64,000 bases of DNA from assembly GCF_019175285.1 (NCBI RefSeq), contig NC_056523.1, positions 179,148,319-179,212,318 of the forward strand. Reading direction: 5' to 3'. The DNA is from Sceloporus undulatus (lineage: Eukaryota; Chordata; Lepidosauria; Squamata; Phrynosomatidae). Below, piece by piece: positions 18,085 through 64,000 of this stretch; positions within the stretch are counted from its first letter, which is position 1; each line of letters opens with the position of its first letter. The position numbers and the translations under genes are program-made. The notes below the pieces were generated by a model. That model was not told the origin of the DNA and searched no databases. It saw only the letters and a program-made list of their open reading frames with translations.

Positions 18085-19097
18085 CCGGCTTGTTGTGCCA
18101 ATCCTCAAGGAAGGGGACACATCCGATCCTTCTAATTGCAGGCTATCTGTTTTTTACAAACAAGCAGGGTTCGGGATTGATAAAAGTACTCTGGACAAGG
18201 CTTTTACATTATATCATCTTGTAAGTAAATTTACCAGTGGTTCAAATAAGTATATTTATATAGCTTTTGTAGACTTCCCATCAACATTTGATTTTATAGG
18301 TAGCATTTATGGCATAAATTGGTTAAGCCAAACATCGAGAAAAGATTGCTGTGGCTTATTTAGCTTTTGCACCAAGATAATTCTCTACAGGTGACAACAG
18401 ATTTAAATGGTGCTTTAACACAACCTGTTTTCATCAACTGGAGAATGAATCAGGGCTGTATTCTGGTCCCTTTTAATTTAAAATGTATATTAATGATCTG
18501 ATTCCACAAATGGCCTCCCCCTCATTTTTTCCCCCTCCAACTGTTTGTAACCTCAAGATTTCAATTTTGCTATGTACTGATAATTTGGTTTTGCAGCCTT
18601 TGAACAAAATCAGCTCTAAAAGGATGTTAACCAAATTTGGGAGGCTCAGTAAAGTGGAACAGTTGTTTGTCAACTATTCTAAAACTAAGATAATGTTTTT
18701 GAATGGAGAACCCTTAAGTGCATTGGGACATCATCTAGAACAGGTACACTCATTTAAATAGCTACATTTTGGTGAAAAACTTTATAGGAAACAACTTTTA
18801 GAAGCCACCAACATCTCAAGTACCAGATCTATTGGGCAACTTCAAATATTTTTCTACTCTAGAGGGAGCAAGTTAATAAATTTTGTCCTAAAAGTTTTCA
18901 CAGCTAAAATTATCACTCAAATACTGTATGGAGCAGAAACCTGAGGAGAAGATGCCAAGTCTGATTTGGGCATTTTTGCAAAATAAATGCATGCAATAGA
19001 TTTTAAGACTTCCCCCAGGGGTTCTAGTGGCTTACCATAGGCCTGAGCTGGGTCTTCACTCAACTGCAGCTAGAATTTATCGGCCTAGATTCTGCAC
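18085..19097 (+). mobile_element. Non-LTR retrotransposon, reverse transcriptase fragment
   Basis: Translated pieces show the RT start VPILKEGDTSDPSNCRL, YINDLIPQM, a degraded active-site box (LLCTDNLVL in place of YADD), LSKVEQLFVNYSKTKIMFL and a C-terminal LRLPPGVLVAYHRPELGL-like part. Several stops and shifts break the frame. The clade is not certain (possibly Vingi/I-like or R4). A CR1 interrupts it at about 19098, and its tail appears again at 21790-22390. Confidence 0.65.
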
Positions 19098-20880
19098 ATT
19101 ACATGGACTTAAAAGAATCAGAGAATCACAGAGTTGGAAGAGACCTCAAGGGCCATCCAGTCCAACCCCCTGCCATCCAGGAACTCACAGTCAAAGCCCC
19201 CCGCCCTGACAGATGGCCATCCAGCTTCTGTTGAAAAACCTCCAAAGAAGGAGACTCATAATACTCTCCAAGGCAGCCTATTCCACTGTTGAACAGCTCC
19301 TACTATCAGGAAGTTCTTTCCTATAGTTTGAATCCATTGCTCTGGGTCCCATTCTCTAGACCTGTAGAAAATAAACTTGTTCCATCTTCAGTATGATATC
19401 CTTTCAAATATTTAAACAGGGCTATCATATCACCTCTTAACCTTCCCTTCTCCAGGCTAAACATCCACAGCTCCCTAAATCCCTCCTCAGAAGGCATGGT
19501 TTCCAGGCCCTTCACCATTTTAGACGCCCTCCTTTGGATACGCTGCAGCTTTTCAATGTCCTTTTTGAATTGTGGTGCCCAGAGATGGACACAATATTAC
19601 AGGTGAAGCCTGACCAAAGCAGAATAGAGTGGTACTATCACTTCCCTTGATCTAGAAACTATATTCCTATTGATGTAGCTTAGAATTGCATTGGCCTTTT
19701 TAGCTGCCACATCACACTGTTGAGTCATCATGTTCAACTTGTGGTCTACTAGGACTCCTAGTTCCCTTTCACATGTACTGTTTTCAAGCTGTGTACTGGT
19801 GCCCCCCCCCATCCTATATTTATGTATATCTTTTTTTTTCTGCCTCAGTGTAGTACCTCACACTTTTTCCTGTTGAACTTTATTTTGTTAGTTTTGGCCC
19901 AGCTTTTCAATCTATTAAGGTCATTTTGAATTCTGATCCTGTCCTCTGGGTTAAGAGTTACCCTTCCTAATTTGGTGTCATCTGCAAAATGCCCCTTATT
20001 TCATCACTCAAGTCATTGATAAAAATGTTGAATCGCACTGGGCCCAGGACAGAACTCTGTGGCACCCCACTGATCACTTCTCTGCAGGATGAAGAGGAGC
20101 CATCGCTGAACACACTTTGGGTTCTGCTGGCCAACCAATTACAACTCCACCTAACAGTAGCATTGTCTAGCCTGCCTTTTACCAGCTTCTTTGCAGGAGT
20201 ATCATGGGGGAGGGACCTTATTGAAAGCCTTTCTTAAACCAAGATATGCTACATCTACAGCATTCCCTTCATCTAACAAGATGATAATTTTATTTATTTT
20301 TTTAAAAAGAGAGAGATAAGATTAGTCTTACATGACTTGTTTTTGAGAAACCCATGTTGACTTTTTGTGATTATGGGATTCCTTTCTAAATGCTTACACA
20401 GGCCTGTTACAGACTGCCCAAATAAAGCTGCTTCGGGTCTCTTTGGAGGTATGCTATTTAAATGATGCATGGGTCCTAAGAGTCCGGAGGTCGCGCCAAA
20501 GCCACACTCCATTCCTAAGCACTGGAGTGCTGCTTTGGTGCAGCTTCTGGATTATTAGGATGCATGCATCATTTAAACAGCATACCTCCAAAGAGACCCG
20601 AAGCAGCTTTATTTTGGCAGTCTGTAACAGGCCACAGTATCTGATTAATGATCTGCTCTAGAATTTTCTGGTATTGATGTCAGGTTAACTGGGCAGTAAT
20701 CGTTTGGGTCCTCTTTTTCCCCATTTTTGAAGATAGGGACAACATTTGCCCTCCTCCAGTCTGCTGGGACTTCTCTTGTTCGCCAGGAACTCTCAAAGAT
20801 TATTGACAGCTGCTCTGAGAATCATTCCCTCTGCAAGCTTTGTTGACCGGAGGAACTGAGGTTGGGCACAATTGCCAAAA
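19098..20880 (-). mobile_element. CR1 LINE, 5'-truncated, reverse orientation
   Basis: Read on the minus strand it gives CR1 ORF2 text: VPADWRRANVVPIFKNGEK near 20750, VISGVPQSSVLGPVRFNIF near 20070, ELGVLVDHKLNMMTQQCD and SREVIVPLYSALVRLHL near 19650, then FSLEKGRLRGDMIALFKYL near 19450. It ends at the CR1 3' terminus (CCAACTCTGTGATTCTCTG, 19105-19135). Shifts, stops and a 233-bp MITE break it. It sits inside another LINE of opposite orientation. Confidence 0.88.
20401..20633. mobile_element. Palindromic MITE, family B (233 bp), inside CR1
   Basis: Almost perfect hairpin. Both ends are GGCCTGTTACAGACTGCC in inverted orientation, with arms of about 75 bp through GGGTCTCTTTGGAGGTATGC and ATTTAAATGATGCATG. 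A 3-bp ACA flanks each side (20398-20400, 20634-20636). Removing the element and one ACA restores CR1 text. Size, GGCC ends and 3-bp duplication point to PIF-Harbinger. The second copy is at 50564. Confidence 0.88.
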
Positions 20881-21748
20881 CAGGCTAAAGGTTTACAACT
20901 TTAACGTAGAAAATTTTCTAAGGGTGTTACCACATGAGTCCCATTCTCGCCGCAATCACGTTACCTGATGAAAATAGAAACATGCAGTTTTCAGAGCAGC
21001 CATTGTCGCACATCTCCGCAAGCACACAATTGGGGCTGTTTCTGTCATTGTGCTCACTTTGCATCCCCCCTAACGCCGTCTCCCTGTCCTATGCCCTACC
21101 CTGCATGCCTTTGGGTTTTAAAATTTTTACTTTTTAATGCAATTCAGGAGTAATGCTAATTCTATTTACACTTTTAAAAAGAAAATAAAAGAACTATTAA
21201 AAAATTAAAGAAAATCATCCTGCCTGGGAGTAGTGAGGGACAGGGGGAGAGAAGGAGACACTGGCACAACTTGACTGCCAATATTAGAACTGCTGCAGCA
21301 GCGACGTTTCACAAATAAGGACTAAGGGGACTGCAGTGTGATTGGGAGCTTATTGATGGGTTTCCCCTATCAACAAAAAGGGATGATTTAACCATGCTTT
21401 GAAGATACAGCAGCTACGGATCAGAGGCCAGGTTGTGTTGATAAGTATTGCCAAAGGCACTATTTACTGACTGTAACTGCAGTTTAAAGGCCATGTGTAG
21501 TAATCACATAAGTCATAAGACTTAGTCCTTACAACCTTAAAAATATGAGTTTTTGACCTTGATGCTAGCCAAGCCAGAGCAAAATTTTGGGGCAAAATTT
21601 TCCATTTCATATCTGTAGAGTAATTTAGGTTTCCCAAGGCTGCAGCCCTTTTAAATGAAACAAAAATACGCACTTAGTGAGAAAATCTTTGAGAGAATGA
21701 ATTAGCCTCCCTAAAAGGTGGAGTGACCTAAATCACATGGCTAGTTTG

Positions 21749-21789
<41 letters not shown>
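20881..21789. other. Unclassified segment within the nested LINE region
   Basis: Lies between the CR1 and the tail of the outer LINE. The edge GTGTTACCACATGAGTCCC near 20927 looks like a transposon terminus, but no partner end was found. A GA microsatellite is at 21749-21785. No coding sequence recognised. Confidence 0.35.
21749..21785. repeat. GA microsatellite
   Basis: About 18 GA dinucleotides, uninterrupted, just before the outer LINE tail resumes. Confidence 0.9.
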
Positions 21790-22390
21790 ATGCAGGAAAT
21801 CCCTATCTATCTAAGGAGTGGGAAAGAGAACACAAAAATCTTCCAACAGTATCCACAGATTCAGGCCAATCATACAAAGCCATGGTATTTTGAAACTCTT
21901 ACCTTTTCTCAGTTCCAGCAGATGCCTTCTACATATCCTGAAGGGCGATTTTGGGATATTCCAATTACAGGGGGGGGGGGAGAGGAGTGTATTTAGTTGT
22001 AATCAGACTGATGACACAATTAATTATTTGTTGTTCTGCCCCCTTTAGTCTGCCACTAGATAAAGATTTGTGTTACCCATTATTCAGCTTTATGGACTTC
22101 ACATCTCAAAAAGTGGTAGTGGAATTGGTAGCCAACACACAGCTATTTGTCACATATTCAGTAGTCCAGTTTGCACTAGCAGCTAAGAAAGTGTGTGCTT
22201 CTTTTATTAAGGAACATATTATACCATAAATGTTAATTTTACATTTTTATTAATCTATTTTGTAGGGCTCTATAAAAATGGTTCTAAAGTTATATCTAAT
22301 ATATTTAATAATTTATTTTTAATTTTGTTCATGATTTATTCCTCTTATTGGAAAGGCCTTTGGCTATAGACAATAAAGTTTATGATGATG
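21790..22390 (+). mobile_element. Non-LTR retrotransposon 3' end
   Basis: C-terminal coding remnant CNQTDDTINYLLFCPL followed by VVELVANTQLFVTYSVVQFA and a stop near 22230, then an AT-rich 3' UTR. The end GGCCTTTGGCTATAGACAAT leads to AATAAAG and short ATG repeats. Orientation and content fit the element begun at 18085. Confidence 0.6.
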
Positions 22391-22537
22391 ACTGAATTAG
22401 TGCCAAAGTATATTTGCTGTTATGGACCTCTTTTAACCTTCCTATTATTTCTATATACTTCTTGTCATACAGGACAACATTACAAACATTCACATTGACT
22501 TTGGATTTCACATATGAAATGATCAGCAGTTTATGTA

Positions 22538-23045
22538 GGCTGAGTCACGCTTATCCAGAATTCTGAAATCTGAAATACTCTAAAAACCAAAACTTTTTTC
22601 ATGGGTGGCTGAGATAGTGAGCCCTTTGCTTTCTGAGGGTTCAGTGAATACAAACTTTGTTTCATGCACAAAATTATTAAAAATATTGTATAAAATTACC
22701 TTCGGGCTGTGTACATGAGGTACATATGAAACATAAATGAATTTCATGTTCAGACTTGGGTCCCATCTCCAAATGTCATCAAACTACAAGTCCCTCTCAG
22801 TCCCTTCCTTGTGCATGGATGGTGCTTTTAGGATGCACACAAAAAGAGTGAGCTCATTCTTTGGAGATCAGGATTGTCCATTGCCTAGATGAGGGGCCCA
22901 TTCACACTGCAGAATTATAATACACATTGAGTATCCCTTATCTGAAAATCTGAAACTTTTTAAGCACTGACATAATGCCTTGCAAATACAGGCACTCCAA
23001 AACACTTCTGGTTCCAAGTAATTTGGATAAAGGAGACTCATCTTG
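22538..23045. mobile_element. Tigger-like element broken by another repeat
   Basis: 22538-22795 is the left part (TTATCCAGAATTCTGAAATC, GGGTCCCATCTCC), and 22923-23045 holds Tigger-type start and end text (ATTGAGTATCCCTTATCTG to CATTTGGATAAAGGAGAC-like). Between them, 22808-22922 is a different repeat that also precedes the Tigger copy at 31792. The locus is therefore composite. Confidence 0.65.
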
Positions 23046-23170
23046 TAATATCATAAATAATAATAATGGGTCCAGTCTGCTAGTACAACTGGCATTTCTG
23101 TTCTAAAAGCTGTGTTTATATTTATTCTCTCAACACCTCAATGTTGTGTTCCATTTTATTCTCCTTACAG

Positions 23171-58240
<35,070 letters not shown>

Positions 58241-58374
58241 TCCATGTGTGTTTACTGTCTAGGACTGAATTTCCTGCATCATTGAGAAGGCTGGAGGGAG
58301 CAAGTTTCTAAGTCCACGGTTACAGACAAAAGCATGACACCTAGTGGACAAGGGCTAAGTAGGGGGTTAAAATG

Positions 58375-58798
58375 GGCCTCATTCCCACAAATACAGATAA
58401 ATTGGTGTGCAATCCGAATCAATGGATCGATTCAAAACTGGATTGTGGTTTACACTATACTTACCCCGGTCGCATTTGCTGTCATTTTCTGTTGTCAAAA
58501 TAACCCACTTGTGGTTCACATTCACAAATTAATCAGTTCAAAATGATTTCGTTCCAGCCGGCCAAAGGGCAAATTTGAATCATTTCTGATCCACTTGTGG
58601 TTCACACTTGTGTTGAATCGATTTGGTGAAAAAGATGTGGAAAAAAATCAGCATCCAAAAGATGTGGGTTAAATGGGTCTGGTGCATGGCCCTCCTCACC
58701 GAATTGCTTCAGCAAATCAATTTAAGTGGGAACCAGGGTTGTTTGAACCGGTTCAAACTGAATTGCAATCTGATTTAAAAAATAGTGTAAAAGAGGCC
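58375..58798. mobile_element. Non-autonomous Harbinger element
   Basis: Begins GGCCTCATTCCCAC and ends with the inverted GAGGCC. Its first 190 bp align with the transposase-bearing element at 16930 (ATGGATCGAT, AATAACCCACTT, ATTCACAAATTAATC-type words). No transposase frame. The target duplication is not clear. It lies just beyond the ARHGAP9 poly(A) signal. Confidence 0.75.
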
Positions 58799-59279
58799 TT
58801 AGCAGGTGTTCTCAGGAATCAGGAGTTGCCACCCTTTCTTTCTGGCAGGGCCTCACTCCAATGCAATCAAGGGTCTGAAATGTTAACAGGGGATGCTTTC
58901 TACCTTCTAAGCACGAAGATTTAATGTCCAGGATTTCTACATAGAGCTGTGAATAGTTTGGGTGCCCTGAAAGGAAAAAAAAGGTAGCCCTTCCTATGGT
59001 CAAGAGTTTTAATTGTCGCTAGCTTGCTCCCCACCTCTTCTCTTACAAAATTCACACCTGCCCTTTCTTACCATTCTTCTGCATAGCCTGGTTCTGCATA
59101 CCCGCACCCACATTCCTTCAAAAGCATGAATCTCATTGGCAAAGCAGGTTTGTAGAACAATGCATCCAAAACTAATAAAACTGGTGCAGCCCTAGTTTTG
59201 GATTACAGATGTTTTCACAGGTGGCTTATAAAAACACCACTTGGCATCCTCTTTGTGTCCATCCCTTTAATTCCCCACA

Positions 59280-59302
59280 TCTCTCTCTCTCTCTCTCTCT
59301 GG
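59280..59302. repeat. CT microsatellite
   Basis: About eleven CT units in the gene-free right end. Confidence 0.85.
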
Positions 59303-59576
59303 AATCGCCAACTTTCATGAAGTGAGGCTGAGAGCTATGTACTGTCCACTCCTAAATGAGAGGGAGGTGTAACATTTTGAGGTGAGGAATCTCTACTACA
59401 AAGGCGGACTAGATCATGGGTTGAAGGCTTTGGCACTCCTGATGTTGTAGACTCCGCCTCCCAGAATCCCCTCCCAGTGGCCATGCCTGCAGGGGATTCT
59501 GAGGGTTAAAGCCTGGAAGGGCAAACTTTCCTCACTTTTCAAAGATGTGGCCGTGTTAATCTGTAGAATCAGTATG

Positions 59577-59737
59577 CAGAGATCCTGTAGCATCTTTGAG
59601 ACTAACTGAAAGAAAGAAAAGTTGGCAGCATGCGCTTTCCTAGACTTAAGTCTACTTCCTCAGATGCAAAAGTCTATGACAGCTCATGCTGCCAACTTCT
59701 TTCTTTGAGTTAGTCTCAAAGGTGCTACAAGATCTTT
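59577..59737. mobile_element. Palindromic repeat with AGATC-TGTAGCA ends
   Basis: GAGATCCTGTAGCATCTTTG, GACTAACTGAAAGAAAG and AGTTGGCAGCATG pair with CATGCTGCCAACTTCTTTC, GTTAGTCTCAAAGGTGC and TACAAGATC. A fragment of the same family is at 38858-38945. Probably a DNA-transposon MITE. Confidence 0.72.
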
Positions 59738-59739
59738 TT

Positions 59740-61080
59740 AAATACTTTTCTCACTTTTGTACAGGACAGTTTTCAAATGGAGAACTTCATCTACATGAAT
59801 CTCTTGCAACACATATTGAAAGAACAATTTTTTGTTGTTGTTTTCTTGAAGAAATATTTGTCATTTATTGCTGTGTTTTCTCTAAAAAAGAGAGAGAGAA
59901 AGATTTACAGGGTAAAAAATACTCACACATATATACTATATACAAACCATCAAAATACATGTCTTCAGGATATGCCTAGAAAAAATATTCTTTTTCTTTC
60001 CTTTAATACTTTATTTCCCCTTCCCATAGATGAAAAAAATATATCTCCAGGAAAGGGTAGGCATTCATTTGGCTTCCAGGCTAAAATATAAAAGGATACA
60101 AAACTAAAGCTAAATGGATGAAAAGGCATATTCTTTGGTTTCTTATGTTTAACTTAAGGGCTTTTTTTCCCCTAGGAGGAAGAAGATGCTTAGGTGCAGG
60201 GCATTGGGATAAGTACCTGAAAAAGACGAGGGAAAAGGCAAAGGTGCTGGTAGAGCATCAGTTCTTCATTCAGAAAGTCCCTCAGGTTCAGTCCCCAAAA
60301 TCTCAAGGTAGGTCTGGAAAAAGGTTCCTATGAAACCATAGAGAGCTCCTGTATCTGAATGTAGATGTGCCAAGCTACAATCATGTGTATGTGTGTGTGT
60401 GGGGGGGGGGGGGACTGGTGTTGTATCAGGTAGTTTTTTGCACTTGCTGGGTGTGTTTTGAACACAGAATCACTTTCTCACCTTGCAGAAAAAGGTTCAA
60501 AGTTTGGAAACAAACAATGGCCTGTATCCCAAGAGTGACGTATGCATGTGCAGATCACACTATGCAGGTGGGATGCATCATTCAACACAGCTAAACAGAT
60601 AGATTAGGACAGTACCAAAAAGTGAGATGCACACACAGCAATGTTGTGCACTGCAGCTGCAAATTGTGCAAAGGCACCTAGCCATAGACGTGGGTTTCAC
60701 GATGTTGCTGTTCGGCATGGGAGTTGTATAGCACAGCTCCATATGTGGATATTTAAGCTATACTGAGTGGATACTGTATTGCAGCCAAGATGCATAAAAG
60801 AACTTGAACTGGCTCAATAGAAAAATAACTGAGTGTGGAATGCACACACTTCTATTATCTCACTACTACTGAAACCTGTTCAGCAGAGGTGACGGGGGAT
60901 GACACATCTTCAGTGGACGTCTAACTACTGCTCCCCTAATCTCCCAAACTCCTCCCTGTGCTTTTTGCTCAACACCACTGAGTATGTTAGAAAACCACCA
61001 CCACCACCACCCAATACCTCTCTCATCACTTATATACTTCTATGGAATGAACAAAGTACACAGTCTTGGATTCAAACTAT
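59740..61080. other. Intergenic DNA right of ARHGAP9
   Basis: No gene or named repeat seen. A GT run followed by a G run lies at 60389-60413, and a CCA run near 60995-61010. Confidence 0.5.
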
Positions 61081-61084
61081 GCCC

Positions 61085-61458
61085 TCAGAGGAGTGAGTGA
61101 CTCAGTGAGCTGGGTATGTTTAACCTGGAGAAGAGAAGGCTAAGAGTGACAGGGGTGTCATACTGAGGATGGAGCAAGCTTGTTTTCTTCTGTTCCAGAG
61201 ACTAGGACATGGAGCAATGGATTCAAACTACAGGAAAAGAGAGTCCACCTAAACATTAGGAGGAATTTCCTGGTTGTAAGAGTTGTCGGACAGTGGAATA
61301 TGCTGCCTTAGAGATTGGTGGAGTCTCCTTCTTTAGGGGTATTTAAACAGAGGCTGGATGGCCATCTGTCAGGAGTGTGTCGATCGTGTATTCCTGCATA
61401 GCAAAATGTGGTTGGACTGAATGATCATTGTGGTCTCCTCAAACTCTATAATTCTATG
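61085..61458 (+). mobile_element. CR1 LINE 3' end, 5'-truncated
   Basis: CTGGAGAAGAGAAGGCTAAG, AACATTAGGAGGAATTTCCT, GTGGAATATGCTGCCTTAGA, AGGCTGGATGGCCATCTGTC and the end AACTCTATAATTCTATG. This is the typical CR1 C-terminal coding end and 3' UTR, about 370 bp. Forward orientation, opposite to the CR1 at 19098. Confidence 0.85.
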
Positions 61459-61459
61459 T

Positions 61460-64000
61460 GTGATTTTGGACTTGAAAAAAAAACAGTTTGCAGAGCAGAC
61501 TTTGTACAATGAAGGTTCGAGGGTCAATCCTTGGCATCTCCAGTTAGAAGACTCTTACATAACTGAAACAGGGCTCGGAATGAACTGGGTTGCCACTGCC
61601 AGTCAGAATAGACAACAGTGAGCTATGCAGGCCAGAGGTCTTACCTAATGTAATACAGCTCCAGCCAGCTCCCCTTGCACATAGTGAAATCTAGATCCAA
61701 GTAAAAAGTAACAGCTGCTTATTTGGTGGACCCAGTCTCTGCAAAGAGCCACTGGGAGGGCTGTCTGCATTCATCCAGTGTTTCTCTGCCTATGAGCCAA
61801 AGTGCTGGTGCTGGCAGCCTCTTGCTAGGGTTGAGAAGCAAGGATCTTTGCTCTCTTCTAAAACTGCCAGGTTAGGTTGCAATCTGCAAACCTATAAATG
61901 CCTCAAATGCAGTGGGGAACAAAGTAGCAGCAGGGCCTCCTGTTCCCCATCTCTGGCTGCTATCCATGCACCTCCCTTTCCTATGTGGCAGGACCTGGTC
62001 ATGACAATGAGATGTGGGTGGACTATGGGAGATTTAAAAGGATGTGAATGTTCTGTAGTGCATGTCCTGGAAACTCTGCCATTACAACTCTGGCCTTTAA
62101 CAATGTGTCCCTGCCTCCATCTTCTACTGGTTTTCAATGGCATCCCTTCCTCTGACTTAACACTAGAGGAAGGGCACAGGTTTTTTCTCATAATTAAGGC
62201 CTAGTTCACATATGCATGGGATCTTACAGTCAAAGCAACACTACGCTTTGCTCTGTGTGTGTGTACTGTGTATATGTGACACTGGTCAGCCACATACCTA
62301 GCGCCTAAGTGCCTGCATACTGCCTCAACTACAACGCATTTCAATGTGGTCCATTCCCACATTCAGGTGGTTATCAACAGTGTGGTCAAGTGATGCTCAT
62401 GTCTAGGTGAACCAACCCTAATTGGTTGGGGTCCAGAAGGACACTTCCTCTCAGCTGGACCAATTAGAGAACTGGGGAGATTACAAGTCTTGGAAGTTTA
62501 TTGATTCTTGTAAGTTAGTTTAACTTTCTGGGTTATTGACAAGTATTTGGTCTAAGGCACTATGTGCATTGTGCATCACATCTTCACTTTCATCACTGTG
62601 GTCTGCGTGCGTTCATATGTGATATATGTGCTTCTTAATCTTCCACCTTTGAATTTGATTATCTGGACATCTGTCTTTCACAGCCTCCATCTAAGAATGC
62701 TTTAATACATTCATTCATGGTAAATTTATACTGCCTTCTGAGTGTACATTGGACAAGTATCTGCAGCCTATCCCAGCTCCCTGACAAATGTATGAGATGT
62801 GTTTGTGAACACATATTTTTCACATGTCTCTTTTTCTATCTCTGGTTGTACGTGTAAATCGTCTTGGCCCCAACCCAATAAAGATGCACACAGGTATGTC
62901 CTCTAGATACAGAGTTATGGATGTAGAATCTGTCTGCATCCCCGTGTGTGGCCAGAAAGCTGGAGTAGGACATTTATGTGGATACCTTAATCTGTGGAGT
63001 GATCCTATGGTGCAACTTGGCCAAATGACACACTCCAGATTCCACAGCAAACAAGGCCAGCTCCACCATTAGGCAGAATACCTCAAGAGCCAAGGGGACA
63101 TGACAGGGAAAGGGGTAGAAGCAATATTTTGGTAGACAAGGCTCAATATGATACAGGGGCTATCCTATAGTGTATAAACTAGCCTGCCACACTTGAGTGC
63201 AGGGGAAAACACTGTCCCATCACCATTATTGATGTGTAGCTGAAAGATGCACTATGTCAGTGTAACAATACTAGCATAAAAAAGAGAAGGAAGAAGATAA
63301 GAGGCACAGCGACCATGAAGGAAGCTGGCATTAAGAGAAACAGGCTGTTCAGAGCTGGAAGCTTTTCTCTGCTTTCCTATACCAGTTGCTTAATCCTTGA
63401 AGAAATGCACCCTTTCATGTAGTGCACCAACAGGATTCTTGTCTAAGACATGAACTGTTGGTTTGTTTAACCTTTGCACATGGAATGGAAAAGGGGTATC
63501 TTGGTCTTTGTCTTGGGCAGAAAAAATCTTGGACTGGCCCTGATAGCAAAAGATGGGTGAGAAGTATGTTTGGAACATTTGGCAGGTGGAAGATACCAGG
63601 ACAAGCGTTTTGGGAGGATACTGGACCCCACAAAGGCTTTTAACATAATATCACAGACTACGTGTAATGGCAGGAACAGCAGGATGAAAGCTAAGGGCTA
63701 AAACCCACATTAAGGTGGAGCTCAGGAGAGTTAATCTCAGGAGAGATTAACTTTTGCTAGCCAGGCTTCAGCCAGGATAGAAGCTTTGCAGGATAAGAAG
63801 TCAAAAGTCCAAATGGGTCTGAAGGGTATCTACTATGTGCAAAGAAGGACTTAACTATATGAGCAGATGCTTTGAACCCCACCAGCTTCCAGAGCTTCTG
63901 TGGGGTAAATGAAGCCAGGGCCAATTCTAGAATACGATCATTCCTCCAGTCCCTGTTCATTCCCTGTTCATTTTGCAGGAAGGATCTACCAATAGGAGAA
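61460..64000. other. Intergenic DNA at the right edge
   Basis: Nothing recognised: no exon of GLI1, expected near here from mammalian gene order, and no named repeat. A possible transposon-like edge GGCCTAGTTCACATATGC is at 62200, without a clear partner end. Confidence 0.45.

Overview
The window is vertebrate nuclear DNA, almost certainly from a squamate reptile (probably a lizard). It holds two split host genes in a dense field of repeats of squamate type: tRNA-headed and 5S rRNA-headed SINEs with similar tails, CR1 and L2 LINEs, PIF-Harbinger and hAT elements with many palindromic MITEs, and Tigger-like elements. I recognised the genes by comparing translated exons with remembered mammalian proteins. 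No search was run.

Left part, minus strand (859-11915): the 5' half of MARS1, cytosolic methionyl-tRNA synthetase. Seven exons give about 263 residues: the GST-like N-terminal domain and the linker. Every junction is GT/AG and in phase. The catalytic domain lies beyond the left edge. The start codon at 11915 sits in a modestly CpG-rich promoter. Next to it is a ZNF143/THAP11-like site, and just upstream a palindromic MITE carries two similar sites.

Middle and right, plus strand (23171 to about 58240): ARHGAP9, a haematopoietic Rho GTPase-activating protein. Seventeen coding exons keep one continuous frame of about 775 residues with SH3, WW, PH and RhoGAP domains, including the arginine finger, then a 3' UTR with AATAAA at 58218. 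The two genes lie head to head, as I recall them at human 12q13.3. GLI1, expected after the ARHGAP9 3' end, was not seen.

The 11 kb between the two start regions (11.9-23.2 kb) holds SINEs, a three-unit SINE-derived tandem, and a nested stack: a Harbinger element with a 283-codon frame, a non-LTR retrotransposon, a CR1 in the opposite orientation, and a 233-bp palindromic MITE inside the CR1. The same MITE lies in opposite orientation in an ARHGAP9 intron at 50564. A relative of the Harbinger 5' end lies at 58375. The last 5 kb (59-64 kb) has only repeats.

No undescribed gene system is evident. The most interesting signals are the transposon stack with its possible non-autonomous partners, several insertions with readable target duplications, and the MITEs carrying SBS-like promoter motifs beside MARS1.
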